Source: Haplomitrium mnioides (taxonomy: Eukaryota; Marchantiophyta; Haplomitriopsida; Calobryales). From it: a stretch of DNA of 33,524 nucleotides. The stretch covers positions 1 to 33,524 of the forward strand of contig JBNGIS010004187.1 in the NCBI GenBank assembly GCA_049999725.1, given 5' to 3'. The notes under the pieces were generated by a model. That model saw only the letters and a list, made by a program, of their open reading frames with translations. It was not told the origin of the DNA and ran no database searches. How positions within the stretch are numbered: the stretch's first letter is position 1; each line of letters opens with the position of its first letter. The position numbers and the translations under genes were made by a program. Below are positions 20,061 through 31,442 of the stretch, in pieces.

Positions 20061-20281
20061 ACGCAATGAGAGACAAAGGAAGACGAAATCAAGAAAAATG
20101 AAGAAAGCAAGTAGGCAAATGGCAGAAATGGCAAACAATGGACACTGTCCAAATAGAGGACGGAAGATTCTCAGAAATGCAACCAAAAGACTTTTATAAG
20201 ATCTAGTTAAAAAACTTTTTTTAATTATATTTAAAATAGGAAAGTTTCTTTAGGATCTAGAAATGCAATTGTAGGAATAGC

Positions 20282-20430
20282 ATGTGTCTTCTGAATCACA
20301 GGTACCAATCAGGTCAAGGAATGGATCAGGCAACATTGACAGCAACTCGAACAGTTGAAATTGAAGAAAAATGGAGGGGCATCACTGCGGCAGAAAAAAG
20401 AAAAGAAATACGCCATTTGTACATGAAGGT
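20282..20430 (+). other. Unassigned coding-like stretch in block G
   Basis: One plus-strand frame reads QATLTATRTVEIEEKWRG and KRKEIRHLYMK, then meets a GT-rich sequence that could be a splice donor, followed by a short TG microsatellite (about 20430-20460). It could be a captured exon fragment, but I do not recognise the protein and the frame is short. It could equally be chance. Confidence 0.25.
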
Positions 20431-20718
20431 AGTGTGTGTATGTGTGTGTATTGTAAATGTTTGCAAGTACATGTTTTGTGTTGTATAAAGAATTTGTTTG
20501 GGTTAGTAAAGAAGAACAAAATATTAATTAACTAATATTAAACCTAACCTACCAAGCAAAGCCAAGCCAAACCAAGGAGAAAAGAGGGATAAAGATGGAC
20601 AGTGGAGATCATTTTGATCCAAAGGTGGACATTGAAAGAAGAAACTCCCGCGCGTGTGGGAGTTAGGGTCACTTAAAGAACAAAAGGAGGCTCAATTTTG
20701 GTAGGCCTCTCTCACATT

Positions 20719-20875
20719 CTCCTTTTCTTGGGCGCCGCGCTATGGAGAAAGCTTCTTGGTTGATAGGAGAAAGAGAGAGCCGCCACTCCCGGTGATCTCC
20801 TTTTCTTGGGCATCGTGCTATGGAGAAAAGCTTCTTGGTCGATAGGAGAAAGTGAGAGCTGCCGCTCCCGGTGAT
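20719..20875 (+). repeat. 78-bp tandem duplication in block G
   Basis: Copy 1 is 20719-20796 and copy 2 is 20797-20875. Each begins CTCCTTTTCTTGGGC and ends CTCCCGGTGAT, with a few changes and one inserted A in copy 2. On the minus strand it shows as a doubled peptide segment in a 130-residue frame (21061-20669), which I do not regard as a gene. Confidence 0.9.
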
Positions 20876-22960
20876 CTGGCCTGGGAGATGATTTTTTGAG
20901 TGGGGTTGAGGAGGTGCAAGGGGAGCGCGCGCAGGAAAGAAATAGAAGGAAGATAGAATGTTTTGTTGGACGTGGTAACATGGCTGACTAGTAGCAGGCA
21001 ATGTCAGAAGGAGAAATAAAAAAATATTGACTGCAATGTCAGCGTGGGGAGCAAAATGCATTGAGCAGCTGAGGCACTAGAAAGACTGGGTTGTAAAAGA
21101 GATGTTGTTCAAATCGGGAGAAAAAGAAAGTAGTGGCCATGAGCATGGGAATTTGTGTTTATCGGAAACCAGAGGACGGTGTAGAAGGCAGCAGTTGGGT
21201 TATGGTTTGATTGTGTACGTAGATCAAGAACTCTCAGCATAGAGCTGAGCCTACTCCGCCCTTGCTTGACATGCCACTGGATGTTGCGCGGAGTCTACAA
21301 GGAAGAAACTAAGGCACTTAGCCGGAATGGGCTCGCTGTGGAGATACGATGGTTACGGCGATGTCAATCTTGGATGTTAACAGCAGACTGTAAGAAGGGG
21401 CCAAGGAGGTGGCCAAGTTACAACAAAACAAGAGTAAGTGTAGAGGAAATCATGGATGTGGGACAGTTTCATCGCAGAGATATGACAATCACAAAGATAT
21501 GTGTGAATCGAGCAGGACTCAAGGCCGGGTACTCAGTCCCTATAGCCAGTTTTGATGGTTGATTCTTGAGATTGGTGACATTATCCATCCAAAACTAGGA
21601 GTCGAGGCTGAGTAGTGGTGACTATCATTGTCGCATTCTTGAAAGATGCGAATGTCAAAGAGCACAGTGTGTCGAAGGTTGAATGCTCACCTGACAAAGA
21701 TAACATGGAGTAATTTTGAATATCAGAGGACGTGAGGAATCTTTACTGAATAGCATCAGTATTTCCGAGGGGGGTAGAAATTGATCTACACTCTCGGTCA
21801 TTCGGAAGCGGAGTAATGATAAACAAATTGCAGCAATGGACGAGGATGATTACTTCATCCTCACTGCAGCAGGCAGATTGCGCAACCCGTTGTGAAGTGA
21901 TACAGCAATATCAGAGATCAATCCAATTGCAGTTCTTAGTCCAATAGAGCTCGCTGAGGACTGAAATTCAGTGAGCAAGTAATCGTGGAGGAAGAGCTCT
22001 TAGGACGAAGGAAGAAACCAACATTGCCGCTCAAGGAAGTCCATTCATTAAACAGGACTCAGTGCAGATTTCAGTGAACAAGGACTTGGCTCTAGGAGTT
22101 TTTCGAGGAGAATGCCACAGCTGAACAGATCGAGACATGCAGGGAAGTGCTCGACCATCTATATGCTCTGTGGTGTTGAGCAGGGTGGATCGTGGCATGA
22201 CTTGGAGGTCGATGGGATCAGTGGTCAACATTGTTTCTTGATCTAACATTCAAGAAACCTGTTATGTAAACTGAGCTAATCAATGTTCTGGAAAAGGTGG
22301 AGGTTAAGAGGTTCGCGGAAGGGAGATCACAGCAAGAAAGAATAGGGGTCAAGATAGAAGGTGGTAAGAAAATTCTATGTTGGTAGGGAGGCGCCCATGC
22401 AAAAGAAAGCTGCGTAGAGACTTGCGAAGAAGGACTCGAGGTCTGCATGAGTAGGAGGGTTCAAGAAGAAGGAATATGGGGTTGTAAGTTATGCACAACG
22501 GAGCTCGCCGACCTAATCCACCGCTACTGGATTTTGATTGGGACATAGAAGCAATGGTCAGCGAGAGGCGAGAGGGACATCAAACCCCAAGGCTCAAAGA
22601 AAAAGTAAATAAGAAAGAGAAGAAGCAAAGGTTTCTGATTGCCGTCTTGCCATGCATCCTTGTTCCTATCAGCACTTTTGTTGCTTCTTGCCATTATTGG
22701 ACATTCTGCAAGGAAGTTGTAGACGATCCAAGTGGTCCATGCGGAGTTCAAACTGGTTGAAGGGGAGATGGCTCTCTATCAAGGATAACGTTTGAATCGG
22801 GATACAGCGGATGCAAGAGGGATGCAAACCAAGAGTGACCTTCACATGAACAACAAACGTGCTACTGGGACGTTACCGCAGAAGACGACAAACTAGGGAG
22901 ACAACGACATGTTATTTGATTTCAAAAGGAAGGTTCGGACCCTGCGAAGAAGAAGTCCAG

Positions 22961-22974
22961 ATACAAGGAGGGAG
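22961..22974 (+). other. Polypurine tract of block G
   Basis: ATACAAGGAGGGAG immediately precedes TGTTTCGAC. Position and purine content fit a plus-strand primer site in front of a 3' LTR. Confidence 0.55.
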
Positions 22975-23886
22975 TGTTTCGACAAAGGCATGAAAAAGTG
23001 ACGATTCCCTTGGGAAGTGGTTGAATGTGGATAGTCACTTGACGGTGTAGGCAAAATCAACCCGAGAACCTATATAGGTGCAACTTGAAGTGGAGAAAGA
23101 CCACCGTCTATGTAAGAATCGACTTCAGTTGGGATTGTTAAGGAGTGAGTGGATAGACCAATAAGATTTGGCAGAATGAAAAGGGATGTGAGAAAGAAAT
23201 ACAGAGGGGTGATGTGAAGACGTATCGAGGAAATAGAGAAGGGTGGTCTTTTTTGGGAATTGAAAGAGTAGAAGAGTCCATAGATGTTTGAAGACTATTT
23301 AAAGGTTATTGCAAAAGTAGGGCAAGGTGGCTGTCTGGAAGGAGATTGTGGGAGGTCTGTAGGCAGCATATGCAGAGCTTGGAAGGACAGGAGCTAGGTT
23401 GGCGAAAAAGAATGGCAGGAGGTGATTGGACAATAAAGAAGAGTACCTAGAGAGTTAGCAGGAGGATGAGATCAAACTTGAAGAAGGAACATGGCCGTAG
23501 AGAGGTGGAAGAATACTGAAGTTCAGTGTTAGGGAAGAAGTCATTCCATGGGTGATCTCGGGTTCATGATGGCATACTACTACCCAAGGTTTGGCTTATG
23601 TGGTTGGTAGCTAAGGTAACAGAAAGTTGAACATATTCGTTTGTTATGTATTTGTTTGTGAGTACAATTCTGTGTTCTGTCATTCTTTGTTCTTTCAATA
23701 GAATGTGTTTTGTGTTCTATATTGGGAATCAGGTTGTGTGGAAAGTTAGCCAAAATTCCAAATTGAGGTTGGAGCTGTGTGTTGTGGGGAATGAGTATAG
23801 AGAGTTGAGTAGAAGCTTTGTTCGAGCGGGAACACAAGAGAAAGTAGAGTAAAGCAGTGAGTCCTTGTTGTTTATGATGCCAAACA
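22975..23886 (+). repeat. Probable 3' LTR of block G
   Basis: Starts TGTTTCGACAAAGG right after the polypurine tract. The best candidate end is CCAAACA at 23886 (5-base inverted ends TGTTT and AAACA); the alternative is GGGAACA at 23834. It includes TATTTAAAGG and a T-rich stretch with TTCAATAGAATG. No partner LTR was found upstream, so the call rests on internal signals alone. Confidence 0.5.
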
Positions 23887-23911
23887 GGTTCATATGACCT
23901 GAAATTGTACT

Positions 23912-24298
23912 TGTGACTCTATTTTCATCTTCCAAAGAAAATTCCTCCTTTAATTGTACGACAAAATTATCCCAACTCTGTTTGTGATCTTGAATAATCT
24001 GTCTCAGTTGGTGTTGAGTCTCCAATACAACAGCAAGCTCAAAGGACTCAATTCTTTCTTGTTCTGGTACCTTGTGTAGCTCCATTTCTCGAGAATATAA
24101 CTTGATATATCTTGAGATGTTGCGACCATCAAACTGGTCCAAAATCCCCATAATAGATTGCAAAGCTTTGGTAGCCATTGCTTCCTTCTGCTCTGTAACA
24201 TGTTGTTGTTGCATAAAGAAAGCAAAAGCTTGAAATATTTGAGCTATCGCTGGATCAATTTGCATAACTGAAGAGTGAGAAAACCCTGAACCATTCAT
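23912..24298 (-). pseudogene. Element D gag, amino-terminal part
   Basis: Minus strand. ATG at 24298 starts MNGSGFSHSS; about 129 residues remain. FFMQQQHVTEQKEAM is followed by the capsid block LDQFDGRNISRYIKLYSREM, then ERIESFELAV, and WDNFVVQLKEEFSLEDENRVT, where recognisable gag ends. The remaining 60 residues of this open frame (down to 23729) read into block G and are not gag. The start lies about 35 bases downstream of the primer-binding site, which supports the choice of ATG. The rest of the capsid and any zinc knuckle are missing. Confidence 0.85.
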
Positions 24299-24330
24299 GA
24301 TGAATGCTCACTTGTGCTACCTCAGAAGTT

Positions 24331-24347
24331 TCACGTCGGGTTCACCA
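24331..24347 (-). other. Primer-binding site of element D
   Basis: On the minus strand TGGTGAACCCGACGTGA begins two bases after the end of the 5' LTR. It starts with the TGG expected to pair with a tRNA CCA end. I cannot name the tRNA with confidence; it is clearly not the tRNA-Asp type seen in element B. Confidence 0.7.
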
Positions 24348-24349
24348 AC

Positions 24350-26100
24350 TGTTGTAGTACGCATTTTCTTCTCTAGGAATATACAGGGTATCAGGCTGTA
24401 GCAAGTAAACACACATCAACATATTGGATGCATAGAAATTGTTGGAATTGATCCTTGTGCAAGCACCAACACGTTTGAAATCTCTCCAATATACTGCTGC
24501 GATCTCATCCTCTTTGCCATATAAGACTGGAATCGTTTCCAGTTTTTGTGAATTGACAATGTTCCTTCACTTAAGTTTGTCTTTCCACCACACCTACCAC
24601 AATAAAAAAATATGGACCTCGCAAATTGCTTGAATTAGAATAGGAAACACAAATGGGTTAGAATCTGCCAAAATTTGTTCCATTCTTTCCACTCCAAATT
24701 GCTCAACCAACCATTGTTACATATGGATCTTAGCCACTATAAAATACTCGTACTACGATGGTCATTCCTTAGTCACCTGTTGAAGCTGTTTAGAACTCTC
24801 TCCTTTATGTGATGGAATGATCGTTCATGCTCCACGGTCCATACCCACTCCGTTGAAGAGTACAAACGTTGATACAATGGTGCAGCCAAAGAGGCAAAGT
24901 CATTTAGCAAGAATAAGTAGTAGTTCATCAAGTTGATAAAACGCTTCAACTCATTGTTGTTGTGTGGTGGCGGTACATTGTCTTTTTTTTCTCACAATTT
25001 CATAAATTCGTAGCCACTTTCTTATCACGTCTTCACTTGACATTCAAAACTCCTCGCTTTATTGGAAATCCCTCCTTAAGTGATTGTCCTCCTCCAATGA
25101 GTATTCTTAGTAGCTCTTCCAAGAGCTCCTCCAAGCACTTCCCTAATAGTTCTCTAAGAATGAACTCCCTTAATGAAGTCTAAGCTCAAGCCTCTCCAAG
25201 CTCAAAATGAAAACTAGGTCCCATTTGCTCTCTCTTCTCCCTCCTTATATACTAGTCTAACTAATTACTACTAGTAAAACCTAGAGATGCTTTTACCCTA
25301 GGTAAAAGCTAGACTTTTTATTTTAAATTAAAAAGTATTTGTTAGAATATCTACTAAAGTATCTTTGCTTTTTTATCAAAAATCTTCTCAATTGGAGCTT
25401 TTCTCAAAAGTAGTTCTAAAGTAACTCTAACTTTTTCATACTTTTTCAAGAAGAAGCTTCTCATTTGAAGCTTTCCTTGACCAAGCATCTGACCTAGTCA
25501 GCTTATTCTCTTTTATTTGTACCTAATACATAAGCTACTTTCATATTTTGAGACTCCCTCAAAGAGCAAGTCAAAGATTAAAGTAGCTTTTCTTGACTTT
25601 TCTCTTTTTTAGTGCTTCTAAAAGAATCCCTCTAAACTCCTTGATACTAGTCCAAATCACCTGCACTATACCTTGTTAGAAAGATTATAAAATAAGCTTT
25701 CTATTTATATAATAATATTTTCATTTTATTGTATTTATATACTCTCTGTTTTAACTTTTCGATCGAGTCTTATTTGACCTTTGACCAGTTATAACTCTTG
25801 GGTTACAATAGATTTTTCTCTTTTGTAAATTGCTACTTACTAAATTTAACATAAGTACTATGCGTATGAAATTATAGCTTCAATACTTACTTAATAAGAA
25901 TGTAGTTTACTCTGTACAGATTTTGCTGAAAAACCAAAAAACCTATTTTTCCTCTAATGACCACCTAATCCTCCCACATCTCCTTGGCAGGTCTGGTTCC
26001 TCACAAGATCAATATCTACTTCATAAATTTCACTTACATACTCCTTTTTCATTCATAGATACTCGATGAGTTCAAGTAGTAGCCGATTCACAACATAACA
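24350..26100 (-). repeat. Element D 5' LTR (right copy)
   Basis: Length is 1751 bp. On the plus strand it begins TGTTGTAGTACGC and ends ACAACATAACA. It is collinear with 13952-15700 and with solo LTR E, and contains the same B-derived cassette. TATATAAG is at 25251-25244 on the minus strand. Element A integrase resumes after its outer edge. Confidence 0.93.
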
Positions 26101-26590
26101 ACGGGCCCCTGTCCCTATTTCTTGGTCATTGGACAGCATGCATAGGTAGAATATGAGGTGCCCACCAGGCAACTGCTAGAACAAGAGAGAATGGCGGAGG
26201 ATCAAAGTAGGAGAGAGAGACTCTATCAATTGGAGAGCCTAGAGGAAACTAGAGAGCTACCCCAAGGAAGGTTGGAGCACCAACAACAGTTGAGGAAGAA
26301 ACAACATGATAAGGGGCTGAAACCAACTAACCTCTGGGAGGGGAACTTGGTGTTGCTATATGACAACAAGTTTGTGCATTTGCCTAGGAAATTGCACACC
26401 ATATGGATGGGGCCTTTTGTGTTGAAGAAGCTATATCGAAATGAGTAAGCGGAATTGGAGACGTTGGAGGGCCACAAATTTGCCAATCGAGTGCACTTTG
26501 ACTGTCTCAAAAGGTACATAAACCAAGAGGAGGAAGGAGGGAGGCTAAGCGTGCTCCAATCGACAATTCAGGGCCAACATGGGTGAGTAT
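26101..26590 (+). pseudogene. Element A integrase carboxyl-terminal domain
   Basis: Continues the integrase from 13951 after removal of element D. It reads GPCPYFLVIGQHA, a TAG, VPTRQLLEQERMA, a Glu/Arg-rich helix, KQHDKGLKPTNLWEGNLV, then HTIWMGPFVLKKLY, a TAA (near 26446), LETLEGHKFANRVHFDCLKRY. The MGPF block is the GPY/F-type module at the end of Ty3 integrase. No chromodomain is recognisable after it. The polyprotein appears to end near 26585. Confidence 0.85.
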
Positions 26591-26776
26591 GTGTGCTAAT
26601 GCAGGCAGCTATGTGGTGTGAGTGTTATGTGTGTGAGTTGTTGGGGGAGGAGGTGTCGGCTGTCGTTTTGTGAATTTGTACTGCAATGACTACGGACGCT
26701 AGCCACTGACCACTCAAAAGAGGCAACCAGCGGATTGAGGAGTGGGAAAGGGTGTTCGCAAGGTCGCTTCACACTC
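26591..26776 (+). other. Element A 3' untranslated region
   Basis: No coding function is seen. It lies between the end of the integrase domain and the polypurine tract. Confidence 0.6.
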
Positions 26777-26789
26777 GAAGGGGGAGTTA
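26777..26789 (+). other. Polypurine tract of element A
   Basis: GAAGGGGGAGTTA directly precedes the TG of the 3' LTR. It fixes the orientation and the LTR start. Confidence 0.8.
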
Positions 26790-29700
26790 TGTTATTTAGT
26801 GAATTGGGGCGCTAAACAAAATTCTAAACATCGGTAGCAGCATTGGGCCAATCCCTCATTTGTAAGTGTAAAAGTGCCTCGGAAGCAACGGAACGACTTC
26901 AATCAACAACTAAGCATGGATTGCCTAGATCCGAGCAAGGGAAGGGAGGTCAAATGAAGATGGGCTTGCAGAGGCTTTGGGAATGAAACAAGCAATTATG
27001 TCCGCTCGCAAGGGGGGCACCACTAAAATTCTACGAAAGCAGAAGGAAGCCTGCAAGTGTCATCGGAATGCAGGAGTCAAGGTCTAGCAGGGAGGAAAGA
27101 ACATCACCAGATGCGATCAGCCACGAGGAAGATCGAAGGATCCGAGACGCGGGGCGGGGGTTGAAGGATGGCATTGGGAGAAGGGGCCAAGACAAGGAAA
27201 GACCGCAGGGCAAACCTTCAGATGCCACACACCAGAGGCAAAGATCGAGGAGAGAAAGGAAGGGTCAAGGCCTACGTGAGCAGCGACTAGGCCAGGGATC
27301 GAGGGACGCTTTGATCCCTCTGGCGTGAAAACAAGTCTACGGGGGGGTCCACGACCCCTTCCTTAAGCGCCGCGAGATTCAGCAAAAACGAGGCATCTTC
27401 GGAGGACTCCGCGAGATTCAGTGGATTACGTGTTGGCGTCAAGAAGTCCGCAAATCTTCACGGAGAGATGGCAGGCCCGAGGCGTTCGTGGGGTTTTAAC
27501 GAAAACGTGGCAAGCACAGGAGGCCTACGGAGTTTAACGGAAACGTGGCCGAAGAGGAGAGTCTGCGATCTTCATCGGAACCCAAGGTCAGCGTGACGAT
27601 CAAGCTCCAATGTGGAAAATGACGTTGGACGGTGGCTTCTCGGATTATGTTGCGTCCTCGGAGAGCTTGAGGAGATTGAGGGGACACGCGGCGGCGAGGC
27701 GGAGTCTGTTGGATTCCACGGAACCAAGTCAGCGTGGCGGTCCACCTTCCCTTTTGAAAATGGCGCTCCTACGGATTATGTGGCACTAAGGGAGGGTCCA
27801 TTGGATCCTTTGGGTCAAAGGAGAGTCAACCATAGAACCAAGTCAGCGCGGCAGTCCACCTTCCCTGTTGAAAACGACGTTGGATGGTGGGCACGGACGA
27901 AAGTCAAACTCGACACGTGGCACTTCGGAGGAGTCCAAGAGATCCTTCAGACTTCCCTGTCCATCAGATTCTTGGGCTTGGGAATTGCGGTCAACTACAG
28001 GGCAAGGTCAAAGTGCCAATCCAACTTCCAGGTTGAATGCGGCGTTGAACGGCACCAACGAAAGAAAATTCAACAACGGACCTTGGGTTCCACTGGATTC
28101 TACGGACTCGAATCCACGAGAATCTTTGGATGAGAATCTTGGAGATTCTGTCGAACTCCTTTTGCACAGGATGCTTCGAAACCCTGTTCAGCAGGTATCT
28201 TTGGATGCGAATCTACGAGATTTCTTCAGACTCCTTTTCCACGGGATTCTTCGGAACTCTATTCTGAAGGGTTCTTCAGATGTGGGTTTCGTGGGAATCT
28301 TTGGAATCTCAGCTCGCAAGATTCCTCAGACTCACTTCTGTATGACAGTTGTGGTTAGCGCCATTCAACAAACCAACGGGGCAAGTGTCACAATGTCCGT
28401 GTCCGATCCTAAAAGGAATAACGACCTTTCAATAGGGAGGACTCGCGGGGATAGCGAAACCTTGGAGGAGTATACATGGACGGGCTCTGATTTTGATTGG
28501 GTTGAAGTGCAAGCAAACTAGCAACGCGCTTGCAATCTCAAGACAAGGAAAACACAACGAGGTAAGGTAGGATTGGGATTCCAGTGAGAAGCTACGTGAA
28601 GCAAGTGAACTCGCACTGGGGGCTAGTGGGGACGGAGGTGGACTGGAGGGGTGCTGAGAATTGCTGGGCGGGGAGCTCTAGAGGCTCGAGCGATCTAGGT
28701 GAACTCATCCCTATGGGTGGACCAGGAGCGGAGGTGGATTGATACGGGAGACTAGAAGGGGATCCGGTCTGTTGAGAATTCGAGAGAGGCTGCCAAGTGG
28801 GATCTTGGAGTCGTCTCTGCATTCTTTGTGCGAAAGCATCAACCCAGAGTGTGCTCTGGTGTAATCTTTCAAGTGGAGCTATGAAGAGGGTAGCTGCGTT
28901 AGTGCCTGCGCACTACGGAGAAGACTTGTTCGAGGCTCAGGGGTGGAGTGAGCTACGTGCAATCGGGAAGACTGTCTACCAAAGGTGGAAGTGAAAGAAA
29001 TCCTCTTCTGAGCTTGAGGAAGTAAATCCAAGGCTTCTAGTGATGGAAGTTGAAAACTATCTAGAGAAGGGTGTGTGGGTGTGGAAGTTGAGGTGAGGAT
29101 TGAAGGTGGTTAGTGATTTAGAAGGGAGGAGTCTACTGGGGAGACCAGTTCCAATGGTTCTTCAAGGCCCATGATTGTTGCAATACATTGTTGGGCGTAT
29201 TTGTGTATATGTTTATTAGTTAGATTTGGATTCTGCATATTTTGTACAAGAGACATTTAGACTAAGATTGAACAGGTAACAGTTGAGCAGGCCTTAAGAC
29301 AGCCTTGAAGGGGGAGTCAAGTCCCTTGACATAGTCTTGTGACCCTGGGGTAAGTGCATGCTGCTCCTGACTTTATTTTATTGTGTAAGAAACAACTCAT
29401 AGTAGAATAGTTAGGAATCACATATGTACAAGATCCTCTTTCAACCTTGAGAGAGGGAGTCCAGTCCATTGTCATTGTTCATTGGTGCAGGATCCAACAC
29501 CTTTTTGCCTCTAAAGTATACACAAGGTGGCAGGGTCCAAATTTGGAACCCTTGAAATACATTGAAAGATTTGCACAAGGAATACTGGTGTGGTGTGAAT
29601 GTGGACTTGGGTGTGGTGTGTGGATGAACAGAATGTATATTGATGAGAATGAGGAGGTGAGTAAAGGGCTTGTAAGGTAAGAGAGAATCCTTAAAGCCTC

Positions 29701-29816
29701 AAAGTGATAACTGGATCCGGGCCATCTCAGAAAAGAACCTAAAGACACTAAATCTGTCCTCCCCTACCTTCCAAGTGGCACTTGAGAGGGTTAAAGCCTG
29801 AAGAAGGGGAGTGACA
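26790..29816 (+). repeat. Element A 3' LTR (3.0 kb)
   Basis: Begins TGTTATTTAGTG after the polypurine tract and ends GGGGAGTGACA, matching the end of solo LTR C (GGGGAGCGACA). It aligns with C over its length and has one copy of the unit that is doubled in C. It contains repeated motifs of the type ACGTGGC and GGATTC(T)ACGG (27400-28330), and no gag or pol sequence. Several open frames occur (for example 27868-28521), but their product is unrecognisable and C does not keep them, so I do not call them genes. The 3-kb size is large for a plant Ty3 LTR. Confidence 0.83.
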
Positions 29817-29838
29817 CCACGTGAACTCATCCCTATGG

Positions 29839-31442
29839 TGTTGTAGTACGCATTGTCTTCTTTGGGAATACACAAGGTATCTGGCTGTAGCTAGTAAACA
29901 CACATCAACACATTGGCCGCATAGACATTGTCTTTCCGCCACACCTACCACAATACAAAGATATGGACCTCGCAAATTGCTTGAATTAGAATAGGAAACA
30001 CAAATAGGTTAGGATCTGCCAAAACTTGCTCCATTCTTTCCACTCCAAATTGTTCAACCAACCGTTGACGCATATGGATCTTAGCCACTATAAATACTCG
30101 TACTACGATGCTCATTCCTTAGTCACCCGTTGAAACCGTTAGGAACTCTCTCCTTGATGCAATGGAATGATCGTTCATGCTCCACGGTCCATACCCACTC
30201 CGTTGAAGAGTATAAACGGTGATACAATGGTGCAGCCAAAGAGGCAAAGTCTTTTAGCAAGAATAAGTAGTAGTTTATCAAGTTGATAAAACATTTCAAC
30301 TCATTGTTGTTGCGTGGTGGCGGTACATTGTCAATTCGCCTCACAATTTCTGAAATCCGTAGCCACTTTCCCGTCACGTCTTCACTTGACATCCAAAACT
30401 CGTCGCTTGATTGGAAATCCCTAGGTGATTGTCCTCCTCCAATGAGTCTTCTTAGTAGCTCTTCCAAGAGCTCCTCCAAGCGCTTCCCCAATAGTTCTCC
30501 AAGAATGAGCTCCCCTAATGAAGTCTAAGCTCAAGCCTCTCCAAGCTCAAAATGAAAACTAGGTCCCTTTGCTCTCTCTTCTCCCTCCTTATATACTAGT
30601 ATAATTAATTACTACTAGTAAAATCTAGAGATGCTTTTACCCTAGGTAAAAGCTATCCTTTTAATTTTAAATTTGAAAGTATCTCCTAGAATATCTACTA
30701 AAGTATCCTTGCCTTTTTCCCAAGAAGCTTCTCATTTGAAGCTTTTCTCAAAAGTAGTCCTAAAGTAACTTTAACTTTTTCTTACTTTTTCAAGAAGAAG
30801 CTTCTCATTTGGAGCTTCCCTTGACTAAGCATCTGACCTAGTCAGTTGATTCTCTTTTATTTGTACCTAATACAAAAGCTACTTTCATATTTCGAGATTC
30901 CCTCAAAGAGCAAGTCAAAGATTAACGTAGCTTTTCTTGACTTTTCTTTCTTTTAGTGCTTCTAGAAGAATCCCTCTAAAATCCTTGATACTAGTCCAAA
31001 TTGCCTGTAATATATCTTGTTAGAAAGCTTATTAAATAAGCTTTCTGCCTATAAAATAATATGTTCATTTTATGTTATCCACATACTCTCTGTTTTGACT
31101 TTTTAGTCGAGTCCTATTTGACCTTTGACCAGTTATAACTCCTGGTTTACAATAGAATTTCACTTTTGTAAATTGATACTAGCTACATTTAACATAAATA
31201 ATATTCCCATGAAATATTAGCTCCAATACTTACCTAATAAGAACGCAGTTTACTCTGTACAGATTTTGCTGAAAAACTGAAAAATCCATTTTCCCTCTAA
31301 TGACCATCTAATCCTCCTACATCTCTTTGGCAGGTCTGGTTCCTCATAAGATCAATATCTGCTTCATGAATTGCACTTACATACTCCTTTTCATAGAGAG
31401 ATCCTTGATAGGTTCAAGTAGTAGCCGACTCACAACACGACA
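29839..31442 (-). mobile_element. Element E: solo LTR of the element D family
   Basis: Begins TGTTGTAGTACGC and ends ACAACACGACA on the plus strand; 1604 bp. It is collinear with the D LTRs but lacks about 120 bp near its left end. Flanks are atgg (29835-29838) and acgg (31443-31446); the uninterrupted sequence at about 28712 reads CTATGGGTGG, so the target duplication is 4 bp with one change. TATATAAG is at 30595-30588 on the minus strand. No internal region is present. Confidence 0.92.
30123..30491 (-). CDS. 122-residue ORF inside solo LTR E, RT-fragment type
   Basis: Minus-strand open frame starting about 100 bases downstream of the TATA box. Residues 1-19 are Leu/Glu-rich (LEELLEELLRRL) and derive from the R/U5 part of the B-type LTR. 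Residues from about 34 (MSSEDVTGKW) match the RT-like ORF of the element B leader, through PPPRNNNELK, ASLAAPLYH and EWVWTVEHERSF. The deletion that removed the B primer-binding site has fused the two parts in frame here. The D LTR copies carry a 4-base difference near the fusion that breaks it. It is a fragment with no catalytic site; expression is unknown. Confidence 0.45.
   Translation of the reverse strand: MGKRLEELLEELLRRLIGGGQSPRDFQSSDEFWMSSEDVTGKWLRISEIVRRIDNVPPPRNNNELKCFINLINYYLFLLKDFASLAAPLYHRLYSSTEWVWTVEHERSFHCIKERVPNGFNG

Larger units (their letters stand above)
20061..23911 (+). mobile_element. Block G: foreign insertion in element D gag ending in its own LTR
   Basis: Element D gag stops being recognisable at 23912, and its protease junction begins below about 20060. 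The 3.85 kb between matches neither. On the plus strand it holds a polypurine tract (22961-22974) followed by an LTR-like segment starting TGTTTCGAC at 22975. The segment has a TATA-like TATTTAAAGG near 23300, a T-rich probable polyadenylation region (23640-23730), and an end at 23834 (GGGAACA) or 23886 (CCAAACA). No gag or pol domain is recognisable in 21060-22960, so a non-coding (LARD-like) element is possible. No matching 5' LTR is visible and the left edge is not resolved. The short ORFs at 21266-21562 and 22491-22760 have no recognisable product. Confidence 0.6.
13952..26100 (-). mobile_element. Element D: Ty3/gypsy element on the minus strand, interrupted in gag
   Basis: Read on the minus strand the order is: 5' LTR 26100-24350, primer-binding site 24347-24331, gag start 24298, protease about 19700-19404, RT 18696-17623, RNase H 17592-17227, integrase 17220-15810, polypurine tract 15715-15701, 3' LTR 15700-13952. 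It is inserted in the integrase of element A, with atgg on the left (13948-13951) and acgg on the right (26101-26104), probably a 4-bp target duplication with one C-to-T change. The two LTRs differ at about 12 of their first 160 bases. The central and carboxyl gag is lost and replaced by block G. The RT belongs to a Ty3 branch with a long insert after the FLDD box. Confidence 0.92.

Noticed and set aside
20669-21061. 130-residue minus-strand ORF with a signal-peptide-like start
   Set aside because: It contains a doubled peptide made by the 78-bp tandem repeat and has no recognisable domain; most likely chance.
22491-22760. 89-residue ORF with a hydrophobic stretch in block G
   Set aside because: Matched by an opposing frame of similar length, no known family, and close to a polypurine tract where non-coding sequence is expected.
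26101-26590. Chromodomain at the end of element A integrase
   Set aside because: The GPF-type module is readable, but the sequence after it is short and shows no chromodomain pattern before the 3' untranslated region.
27868-28521. 217-residue plus-strand ORF in the element A LTR
   Set aside because: No recognisable domain, overlapping open frames in the same GC-richer repeat tract, and no equivalent kept in solo LTR C.
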